A DNA stretch of 5,375 bases from a bacterium (GTDB lineage Bacteria; Pseudomonadota; Gammaproteobacteria; Burkholderiales; Burkholderiaceae_C): contig JAVBYK010000218.1 in assembly GCA_030824095.1 (NCBI GenBank), positions 1-5,375 of the forward strand. The letters are read 5' to 3'. Positions 1 through 5,322 of this stretch are shown here, in pieces. Under the pieces are notes generated by a model that was not told the DNA's origin, made no database searches, and saw only the letters and a program-made list of their open reading frames with translations. A program made the position numbers and the translations under genes. How positions within the stretch are numbered: the first letter of the stretch is position 1; each line of letters starts with the position of its first letter.

Positions 1-101
1 CCCTGCGAACTTTCGGTCAGCCAGTCGACCAGCTTGCCCTTGCCTTCATCGCCCCATTGCGTGCCGACGACGACGACGTTGCGTCCTTTGGTTGCATTCA
101 T
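1..101 (-). CDS. purA: Adenylosuccinate synthetase, N-terminal fragment (runs off the left edge)
   Basis: Only the first 33 codons lie in the window. The fragment starts at ATG (99-101) and includes VVVVGTQWGDEGKGK at about residues 9-23. That is the nearly invariant N-terminal GTP/IMP-binding loop of adenylosuccinate synthetase; the Asp of GDEGKGK (residue 18) corresponds to the catalytic base Asp13 of the E. coli enzyme. The enzyme joins IMP and aspartate using GTP to make adenylosuccinate, the first committed step to AMP, in the cytosol. The start is 10 bases past the hisZ stop, so it is almost certainly co-transcribed with hisZ. The Shine-Dalgarno is weak: a GAGA overlapping the hisZ TGA region, about 8 bases from the ATG. 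The gene is cut only by the window edge, so nothing suggests it is a pseudogene. The assignment rests on this one motif, which is very specific. Confidence 0.96.
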   Translation of the reverse strand, partial: MNATKGRNVVVVGTQWGDEGKGKLVDWLTESSQ

Positions 102-111
102 TTGAAATTTC

Positions 112-1260
112 TCAGGTAGCTTGTACAACCCATTGACCCGCGGCCTGAACCAGCTCGCGATCACAATGGAACTCATCAACTTGACTCTCATGGCCCGGCA
201 GAACGCAGACCACGGTTTCACCCTGGCGGCGTAAGGACGCAATGGCGGCGCGCAACTCGGCCGCCTCACCCCAGGGCGCGCGGATGGCCGCACGCAGGGA
301 CCGCTTGGCGGCCACGGACACCAAGGCCTTGATATCGAGGCTGAAACCAACGGCGGGTCGTTTGCGGCCAAACACCAGGCCCACCTCATCGTAGCGACCG
401 CCTCGCGCCAGGGCGTCACTGGCACCGGGTGCGTATACGGAAAACATGGCACCGCTGTAATAGGCGTAGCCACGCATGTCAGCTAGGTCAAACGAAACCT
501 CCGCACCCTCAACGTGGCTGGACAGCCACTTCAGTTGCGCCAATGCCGTGTGAATATCTGCAAGGTCAGGCAATATACGCTGTGCATCCTGCAAGACCAA
601 GGCATCCCCGTAGAGTTGCAGCAGATCGACCAGGGCCCTGGTCGTGGCCGCAGGCGCATTGCGCAGCAACACCTTGAGCTCGCTGCCATCCTTGGCCGCC
701 AGTGCCGCATGGATCTGCGAGAGCTGAACGGCATCCAGGGACAGGTCCTTGAGCAAGGCATGCGCGATACGGGCATCGGCCATATCCACACTGATGGCGC
801 CAACCTGGGCCACCTTGAGTGAGTCCAGCGCCAGAGTCAGAACTTCGAGGTCGGCTTCCAGTCCGGTGTGGCCATAGAGCTCGGCGCCGAACTGCAGGGG
901 CTCACGTGTGGCATGAGGGCCACCGGGACGGGTATGCAGGACAGGACCGCAATAGCACAGGCGCGTAACGCCTTCGCGATTGAGCAGGTGCGCATCGATG
1001 CGGGCCACCTGGGGCGTGCTGTCGGCACGCAAACCCATCATGCGCCCGGACAGTTGATCGACCAGTTTGAAGGTCTGCAGATCCAGGGCCTCTCCGGTGC
1101 CGGAGAGCAGGGATTCCAGATGCTCCAACAGGGGCGGCATGACCAGCTCATAGCCATAGCAACGCGCCATGTCCAGCAAGTCTCTACGTATTTCTTCGAT
1201 GTGGCGCGCCTCGGAAGGCAGCACATCGGCAATGTGATCCGGTAAGACCCAGGCTGACAT
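112..1260 (-). CDS. hisZ: ATP phosphoribosyltransferase regulatory subunit HisZ
   Basis: The 382-residue protein is a catalytically inactive relative of histidyl-tRNA synthetase. In species with a short-form HisG it assembles with HisG and supplies the histidine-feedback site for the first step of histidine synthesis (ATP + PRPP to phosphoribosyl-ATP, cytosol). Visible class II synthetase-fold signatures are a motif 1 region around YELVMPPLLE (37-46), a motif 2 region REPLQFGAELYG (119-130), HisRS-like histidine motifs RGYAYYSG (263-270) and GGRYD (287-291), and a motif 3-like AVGFSLD (303-309). After about residue 325 there is only a short C-terminal domain, without the full anticodon-binding domain of true HisRS. 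This and the length (HisRS is about 420 or more) favour HisZ over HisS. The ATG at 1258-1260 is the only credible start: reading back in frame, no start codon occurs before a stop at 1315-1317. No clear Shine-Dalgarno precedes it. Its place between the hfl genes and purA, away from a his operon, is usual for Burkholderiales. Confidence 0.95.
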   Translation of the reverse strand: MSAWVLPDHIADVLPSEARHIEEIRRDLLDMARCYGYELVMPPLLEHLESLLSGTGEALDLQTFKLVDQLSGRMMGLRADSTPQVARIDAHLLNREGVTRLCYCGPVLHTRPGGPHATREPLQFGAELYGHTGLEADLEVLTLALDSLKVAQVGAISVDMADARIAHALLKDLSLDAVQLSQIHAALAAKDGSELKVLLRNAPAATTRALVDLLQLYGDALVLQDAQRILPDLADIHTALAQLKWLSSHVEGAEVSFDLADMRGYAYYSGAMFSVYAPGASDALARGGRYDEVGLVFGRKRPAVGFSLDIKALVSVAAKRSLRAAIRAPWGEAAELRAAIASLRRQGETVVCVLPGHESQVDEFHCDRELVQAAGQWVVQAT

Positions 1261-1276
1261 GTGAAAAGTGGAGGCT

Positions 1277-1307
1277 ATTAAAACCGTGATTTTACCGGGC
1301 TTGTCAG
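1277..1307 (-). promoter_or_regulatory. Possible promoter for hisZ-purA
   Basis: On the minus strand CTGACA (1302-1307) matches five of six bases of the sigma-70 -35 box. TTTAAT (1277-1282) matches five of six bases of the -10 box, with a 19-base spacer, which is long but not unknown. Transcription would start only about 10 bases before the hisZ ATG, fitting the lack of a visible Shine-Dalgarno. A TAAAAT (1289-1294) lies in the spacer but has no -35 at a workable distance. This rests on consensus matching by eye in an AT-richer gap, so it is tentative. Confidence 0.3.
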
Positions 1308-1311
1308 CCCG
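1296..1311 (-). other. Short inverted repeat (hairpin) upstream of hisZ
   Basis: A perfect 6-bp stem, CGGGCT (1306-1311) and AGCCCG (1296-1301) on the minus strand, encloses the 4-base loop GACA. It begins three bases after the DUF2065 stop codon. No run of T follows on the minus strand (GTAAAATC instead), so it is not a standard rho-independent terminator. It could stabilise or set off the upstream transcript end, or be chance. It overlaps the candidate -35 box. Confidence 0.45.
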
Positions 1312-1314
1312 ATT

Positions 1315-1506
1315 TCAGGACGTGAGCCACCAAATCATCATCAGACCACCCAGGATGCTGAACAGGGCGAAGAAACGGATCTGTCCATCGTTCAGCGCCA
1401 GCAGCTGGGTGAACATGCGCCGCCACCCAGCCGGGGATGCAAAAGGAAACAGCCCTTCGATGACCAGCACCAGGGCAATGGCCAACCAGATCGTATCGCT
1501 GTTCAA
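1315..1506 (-). CDS. DUF2065 (YjeT-like) small inner-membrane protein
   Basis: This 63-residue protein has two predicted transmembrane helices, about residues 5-23 and 43-62. They are joined by a short loop with the family pattern EGLFPFASPAGWRR (17-30) and a following QLLALNDGQIRFF stretch. These features, and the position directly after hflC and ahead of hisZ/purA, match DUF2065, whose E. coli member YjeT also sits between hflC and purA. The function is unknown; the context suggests a role near HflKC/FtsH in the membrane, which is inference. The start is TTG (1504-1506), the first possible start after the hflC stop and one codon (GCC) beyond it in the same frame. A purine-rich AAGAAG (1513-1518) six bases upstream is a plausible ribosome site. 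Translation is probably coupled to hflC by reinitiation. The stop is TGA at 1315-1317. Confidence 0.88.
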   Translation of the reverse strand: MNSDTIWLAIALVLVIEGLFPFASPAGWRRMFTQLLALNDGQIRFFALFSILGGLMMIWWLTS

Positions 1507-1509
1507 GGC

Positions 1510-2412
1510 TTACTTCTTGGAGTTCGCAGCGGGCGCCGCGCCTCCCCGGAATACCTTGAAGAACTCGGATGAGGAAGGGTCCAGCACCATGACGTCGTTC
1601 TTGCCATTGAAACTGGCCTTGTAGGCATCCAGGCTGCGGTAGAACTGCGCGAACTGGGGATCCTTTCCAAAGGCCTCTCCGTAGATGCGGGCAGCTTCGG
1701 CGTCGCCCTCCCCCTTGATCTTCTGCGCATCGCGGTAGGCGTTGGCTATGGTGACTTCGCGCTGGCGGTCGGCATCGGCGCGGATTTTTTCACCTTCGGC
1801 AGCACCCGTGGAGCGCAGCTCATTGGCGACCCGCTTGCGCTCGGCCTCCATGCGGCGGTACACCGATTCCGTGATCGCCTCGACGTAGTCCACACGCGTG
1901 ATACGCACGTCCACCACGTCAACACCCCACGGCTTGGCACCCCGTACCTTGGCCAGGACTTCAGCCTTGACGTCCGCCATCAGGTCTTCGCGCTTGAGAG
2001 ACAACAGCTCCTTGACAGTGCGTTTGTTGATCTCCTCCTGGAAGGCATTGCGCACCACACGGTTCAGCTGGTTGGTGCCCGCGGCTTCATTGAGGCCCAC
2101 GTTGCGGATGTATTCCGTTGGCTCCGAAATGCGCCAGCGCACATACCAGTCGATCACCACCCGCTGCTTCTCGGCCGTCAGCATGGGCTCGGAGTCGGTG
2201 CTGTCCAGTGTCAACAGGCGTTTATCGATGTAGGACACGTTCTGGAACGGTGGCGGGAGCTTGAAGTTCAGGCCAGGCTCCGTAATCACGTCCTTGATTT
2301 GACCCAAGGCATACACCACGCCAAACTGGCGCTGGTCCACCACAAACAAGGTCGAACTCGCCAGTGCAATCAGCACCAGCACCGACGAAAAAATCAATCC
2401 AATCCGGTTCAT
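1510..2412 (-). CDS. hflC: SPFH/band-7 protein HflC, FtsH protease modulator
   Basis: HflC pairs with HflK to build a large inner-membrane SPFH assembly around the AAA+ protease FtsH, facing the periplasm and modulating FtsH turnover of membrane and regulatory proteins. The 300-residue product has an N-terminal membrane anchor (about 4-26). The band-7 domain follows, from VDQRQFGVVYALGQI (25-39) through LTAEKQRVVIDWYVRWRI (78-95) to VDVVDVRITRVDY (164-176). Next is an Ala/Glu/Arg-rich coiled-coil stretch (about 185-245) with GEGDAEAARIYGEAF (234-248). The C-terminal block is DPQFAQFYRSLDAYKASF (251-268) then DVMVLDPSSSEFF (273-285), as in E. coli HflC. The E. coli protein is about 334 residues; the difference is mainly an insert before the VDVVDVR segment that is missing here. 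The ATG (2410-2412) is supported by a strong Shine-Dalgarno overlapping the hflK stop. Confidence 0.97.
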   Translation of the reverse strand: MNRIGLIFSSVLVLIALASSTLFVVDQRQFGVVYALGQIKDVITEPGLNFKLPPPFQNVSYIDKRLLTLDSTDSEPMLTAEKQRVVIDWYVRWRISEPTEYIRNVGLNEAAGTNQLNRVVRNAFQEEINKRTVKELLSLKREDLMADVKAEVLAKVRGAKPWGVDVVDVRITRVDYVEAITESVYRRMEAERKRVANELRSTGAAEGEKIRADADRQREVTIANAYRDAQKIKGEGDAEAARIYGEAFGKDPQFAQFYRSLDAYKASFNGKNDVMVLDPSSSEFFKVFRGGAAPAANSKK

Positions 2413-2418
2413 GGGTAG

Positions 2419-2423
2419 CTCCT
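2419..2423 (-). promoter_or_regulatory. Ribosome binding site of hflC overlapping the hflK stop
   Basis: On the minus strand AGGAG sits six bases before the hflC ATG and shares bases with the TAG stop of hflK (2422-2424). The arrangement fixes the hflC start and suggests coupled translation of the two partner subunits, which are needed in matched amounts. Confidence 0.8.
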
Positions 2424-3822
2424 AGCGGGATTCGCGTTCACGGGTGCGCGCCGCTTCTCGGCTGCGAGCGTCATTGGCAACACTGCTGGGCGGTAGTACC
2501 TGGACCGGGGGCGTCGTTGCGACACCGGACCCGGAGCCGACGGTTTCATTGCCGGATGCACCCATTTGCATGAGCTTCTCCAATGGCAGATACAACAGAT
2601 TTCCGCCCTGGCGGGAGTCCACCAGAACCTTGGTCACGTTGCCGTAGATTTGCTGCATGGCATCCAGGTACATGCGGTCCCGGGTCACCTGGGGCGCCTT
2701 CTGGTATTCGGCGAACACCGAACGGAAGCGCTGTGCATCACCCTGTGCCTGCGCGACCACGCGGGATTTGTAGGCCTCGGCCTCTTCTTTCAGGCGCGAT
2801 GCGGAACCCACTGCGCGGGGAACCACATCATTGGCGTAGGCCTGTGCTTCATTCTTGGCACGCTCACGCTCCTGGCCGGCCTTGAGCACATCATCAAAGG
2901 ATGCCTGAACCTGCTCGGGCGGACGCACACCGCCTTGCTGCAGGTTGATGCCAACAATTTCAATGCCCACCTTGTAACGATCCAGAATGGATTGCATCAT
3001 CGCCCGTACCCGGGGCGCAATCTGGTCACGCTCTTCCGACAGGGCTGCATCCATCTTCATCTTGCCCAGGACTTCGCGCACGGAAGTCTCGGCGGCTTGC
3101 ACCACCGCCTGTTCGGGGTTCTTGCTCTCAAACAGGAAGGCGCGCGCGTCGCTCAATCGGTATTGCACCGCGAACTTGATGTCCAGGATGTTTTCATCCT
3201 GCGTCAGCATGGCGGATTCACGCAGGCCGGTTGCCTTCAAGACGGTATCCCGGCCCACATCCACGGAGCGGATCTGGGTCACAAAGACCAGTTCATGGCG
3301 TTGAATGGGGTATGGCAGACGCCAGTTGAAGCCGGCGTTGACCGTACCTTTGTACTTGCCAAACTGGGTAATCACTGCTTGCTGGCCTTCTTGCACGATG
3401 AAGAATCCGGTTCCAAGCCAGATCAGCACCAGCACGCCGGCAATCAGCCCCGCTCCAATACCTGCACTCTTCATGTCCGGCTGAAAGCCGCCACCCGAAC
3501 TGCCACCGCCGTGAGGGGGCTGGTTGGGTTTGCCAAACAGGCCACCCAACTTGCGATTGAAATCCTTCCACAACTCGTCCAAGTCCGGTGGACCGGCGTT
3601 CGCCCCGCCCTTGCGGCCTCTGGAAGAGTCGTTATCGACTGGTGGCCTCAATGGCTCGCTCTCGGGCGGAATACCGTCTGACTTGCCGCTATCAGCCGGC
3701 TTGTCGTCACCACGCCCCCAACGGGAATCGTTCAAATTGAACATCCTGCTCAGCCATTGAGGCAGGGCGACTGAACGCAGGTTCAAAGCACGAATGGGAA
3801 GTTTCATGTCATCGTTTCTCAT
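2422..3822 (-). CDS. hflK: SPFH/band-7 protein HflK, FtsH protease modulator
   Basis: This is the larger partner of HflC in the HflKC-FtsH membrane complex. Of 466 residues, the first 118 or so are a polar, Gly/Pro/Asp-rich cytoplasmic tail containing the HflK-typical FNLNDSRWGRGDD (28-40) and LDELWKDFNRKLGGLFG (81-97). One transmembrane helix follows (about 119-142). The SPFH domain then runs from FFIVQEGQQAVITQFGKY (140-157) through MLTQDENILDIKFAVQYRL (205-223) to YKVGIEIVGINLQQ (283-296). A coiled-coil region rich in Ala/Glu/Arg (about 312-375) precedes YLDAMQQIYGNVTKVLVD (385-402). The last 45 or so residues are low-complexity and end in an Arg/Glu-rich tail (SREAARTRERESR). E. coli HflK is about 419 residues, and the extra length is in the two tails. 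The start could be ATG at 3820-3822 or the in-frame ATG at 3805-3807 (Met6); neither has a strong Shine-Dalgarno. The gap from the hflX stop is 24 bases with the first start. Confidence 0.96.
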   Translation of the reverse strand: MRNDDMKLPIRALNLRSVALPQWLSRMFNLNDSRWGRGDDKPADSGKSDGIPPESEPLRPPVDNDSSRGRKGGANAGPPDLDELWKDFNRKLGGLFGKPNQPPHGGGSSGGGFQPDMKSAGIGAGLIAGVLVLIWLGTGFFIVQEGQQAVITQFGKYKGTVNAGFNWRLPYPIQRHELVFVTQIRSVDVGRDTVLKATGLRESAMLTQDENILDIKFAVQYRLSDARAFLFESKNPEQAVVQAAETSVREVLGKMKMDAALSEERDQIAPRVRAMMQSILDRYKVGIEIVGINLQQGGVRPPEQVQASFDDVLKAGQERERAKNEAQAYANDVVPRAVGSASRLKEEAEAYKSRVVAQAQGDAQRFRSVFAEYQKAPQVTRDRMYLDAMQQIYGNVTKVLVDSRQGGNLLYLPLEKLMQMGASGNETVGSGSGVATTPPVQVLPPSSVANDARSREAARTRERESR

Positions 3823-3846
3823 ATATCTGGCCCCGATTGTGCCTAA

Positions 3847-5019
3847 TCAGACGTCGTCCCCGGAAGTCCCAAGGGAATGTGACGCATCTGCCGCGTCTGA
3901 GGACGGTGCGCGCGCGATGAGCGACAGCCGCTGCCGCAAAAGCGGCAATCCTGCGCCGTCCCTGGCGCTCACAAAAATACGCGGGATCTGTACCCCGTCG
4001 ATTTCGAATTCATCTTCCTGCTTCAGCGGCTGGTGATCCGAATCCAGCGCATCAATCTTGTTGAAAACCAGCAACTGGGGAATGCCATCGGCGCCAATCT
4101 CCTTCAGTACCTTCTGCACCTGCAAGATCTGCTCGGGAAAATGGGGGTTGGCGGCATCCACCACATGCAACAACAAATCCGCATCCACTGCCTCCTGCAG
4201 TGTTGCCCGGAATGCGTCCACGAGACCGTGGGGCAGATCACGGATGAACCCCACGGTATCGGACAGTGAAACGGATCGCCCCGCCTCGCCCAGGTACAAC
4301 TGGCGGGTTGTGGTATCCAGTGTTGCAAACAACTGGTCAGCCGCATAGGCCCGCGCCTTGACCAATGCATTGAACAACGTGGACTTGCCGGCATTGGTAT
4401 AGCCAATCAGTGAAATATTGAATGCGTCGCGACGCTCCCGCTGGCGCCTTTGCGTTTGACGCTGCCGCTTGACCTTGCCAAGCCGCTCCTTCGTCCGTTT
4501 GATGGTCTCGCCAATCATGCGCCGATCCAGCTCGATCTGCGCCTCTCCAGGACCACCACGCATGCCGATACCGCCACTTTGCCGCTCCAGGTGCGACCAG
4601 CGCCGTACCAGGCGTGTGCTCAGGTATTGCAGACGCGCCAATTCCACCTGAAGCTTGCCTTCGTGGCTGCGCGCACGCTGGGCAAATATCTCCAGGATGA
4701 GGAAGGTGCGATCATTGACCGGAAGCTCCAGATGGCGCTCCAGGTTGCGTTGTTGGCCTGGACTCAGACTCTGGTCAAACAGGACTTCCTGGGCACCCAA
4801 TTGGGTAGCCAGGAGCTTGATTTCGTCTGCTTTGCCGGACCCAATGAAAAGGGCTGCATCCGGCGCCTTGCGTTTGCAGGTCACGCGGCCGACTGGAACC
4901 ATGCCTGCCGTTTCGGCCAACAAGCCCAACTCCTCCAGTTCGCTGTCGAAATTGGGGCCGCCCAAATCCACCCCCACCAGAATGGTCGGTGTCTTTGCAG
5001 GTTGTTGCGCTGCGGTCAA
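3847..5019 (-). CDS. hflX: Ribosome-associated GTPase HflX
   Basis: HflX is a translational GTPase-superfamily protein that binds the large ribosomal subunit and can split stalled ribosomes. The 390-residue product has the HflX N-terminal domain, from ILVGVDLG (13-20) and ELEELGLLAETAG (27-39) through the KADEI region (63-67). A basic, Arg/Gln-rich coiled linker follows, with the glycine-rich signature GGIGMRGGPGEAQIE (149-163). The GTPase domain has all five G motifs: G1 GYTNAGKST (206-214), G2 FATLDTTTR (231-239), G3 DTVGF (254-258), G4 NKID (320-323) and G5 SARDG (351-355). It ends soon after in a Ser/Asp/Ala tail, without the C-terminal domain that brings E. coli HflX to 426 residues. The start is TTG (5017-5019): in frame back to the hfq stop there is no ATG, GTG or other TTG, and the conserved VGVDL block begins just inside. 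No Shine-Dalgarno is evident at the TTG. Confidence 0.95.
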   Translation of the reverse strand: MTAAQQPAKTPTILVGVDLGGPNFDSELEELGLLAETAGMVPVGRVTCKRKAPDAALFIGSGKADEIKLLATQLGAQEVLFDQSLSPGQQRNLERHLELPVNDRTFLILEIFAQRARSHEGKLQVELARLQYLSTRLVRRWSHLERQSGGIGMRGGPGEAQIELDRRMIGETIKRTKERLGKVKRQRQTQRRQRERRDAFNISLIGYTNAGKSTLFNALVKARAYAADQLFATLDTTTRQLYLGEAGRSVSLSDTVGFIRDLPHGLVDAFRATLQEAVDADLLLHVVDAANPHFPEQILQVQKVLKEIGADGIPQLLVFNKIDALDSDHQPLKQEDEFEIDGVQIPRIFVSARDGAGLPLLRQRLSLIARAPSSDAADASHSLGTSGDDV

Positions 5020-5051
5020 ACTGAAGTCAAGAGTACGGCTTCTCGAATCAT
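5016..5051 (-). other. Possible 11-codon upstream ORF overlapping the hflX start
   Basis: An ATG at 5049-5051 in the hfq-hflX gap opens an 11-codon frame (MIREAVLLTSV) that ends in TGA at 5016-5018. The stop overlaps the hflX TTG as TTGA, the same geometry as the common ATGA coupling overlap. No Shine-Dalgarno stands before the ATG, because a hairpin lies directly upstream. It could be a coupling leader for the poor hflX start, a remnant of a displaced start, or coincidence. Confidence 0.2.
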
Positions 5052-5070
5052 GGGGCCAGGTCGGCCCGCA
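5051..5070 (-). other. Intercistronic hairpin between hfq and hflX
   Basis: On the minus strand GGGCC (5063-5067) and GGCCC (5053-5057) form a 5-bp all-GC stem around the loop GACCT. Two further pairs, G-C and T-A, are possible if one C (5068) is bulged. It begins three bases beyond the hfq stop. No T-run follows, so termination by itself is unlikely. A 3' stability or processing element for the hfq part of the transcript is possible. Confidence 0.4.
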
Positions 5071-5073
5071 CGT

Positions 5074-5322
5074 TTATGCCGCTTCGGGAGTGTCACCGCC
5101 CGTGGCGGAGAAATTGACAGCACGACCCGGAACGATGGTGGAAATGGCATGCTTGTATACCATTTGGGTGACCGTGTTGCGCAAGAGCACCACGTACTGA
5201 TCAAAAGACTCAACTTGCCCTTGCAACTTGATACCGTTCACCAGGTAAATGGAGACTGGTACATGTTCCCGACGCAAAGCGTTGAGGAACGGGTCTTGCA
5301 ATAATTGCCCTTTGTTGCTCAC
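5074..5322 (-). CDS. hfq: RNA chaperone Hfq
   Basis: Hfq is a hexameric Sm-like ring that pairs small RNAs with target mRNAs and influences mRNA stability and translation. The 82-residue product opens with the family N-terminus (GQLLQDPFLNAL, 5-16). It then shows Sm1 (about 22-52, including VNGIKLQGQVESFDQYVVLL) and Sm2 with the YKHAIST hallmark (56-62). Proximal-face U-binding residues seen by alignment to E. coli are Gln9, Asp10, Lys32, Tyr43 (Phe42 in E. coli), Lys57 and His58; Tyr26 matches distal-face Tyr25. The rim patch reads RREH (17-20), not the E. coli RRER. The C-terminal tail is short (about 15 residues, ending GGDTPEAA) compared with E. coli's 102-residue protein. The frame stays open further upstream, but the GTG at 5320-5322 is chosen because it gives the conserved MSNKGQ start and has GGAG six bases before it. 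Confidence 0.98.
   Translation of the reverse strand: MSNKGQLLQDPFLNALRREHVPVSIYLVNGIKLQGQVESFDQYVVLLRNTVTQMVYKHAISTIVPGRAVNFSATGGDTPEAA

Noticed and set aside
868..1245. A 125-codon plus-strand frame antisense to hisZ
   Set aside because: It is contained within hisZ, its translation has no recognisable motif, and no ribosome site was evident.
112..1260. Histidyl-tRNA synthetase (hisS) instead of hisZ
   Set aside because: The histidine motifs are degenerate (RGYAYYSG in place of the canonical RGLDYYTG type), the anticodon-binding domain is not complete, and the position before purA is the usual hisZ site in this group.
1296..1311. Rho-independent terminator after the DUF2065 gene
   Set aside because: The hairpin is real, but neither strand has a T-run directly after it, and the stem is only 6 bp.
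2566..3681. A 371-codon open frame on the plus strand, antisense to hflK
   Set aside because: It lies wholly inside hflK, whose protein is unmistakable. The antisense translation is His/Gln/Leu-rich with no recognisable domain, as expected from codon bias in a moderately GC-rich gene.
4450..5304. A 284-codon plus-strand frame antisense to hflX and hfq
   Set aside because: It spans two well-supported genes and the gap between them and shows no family features. It is a shadow of the coding strand.
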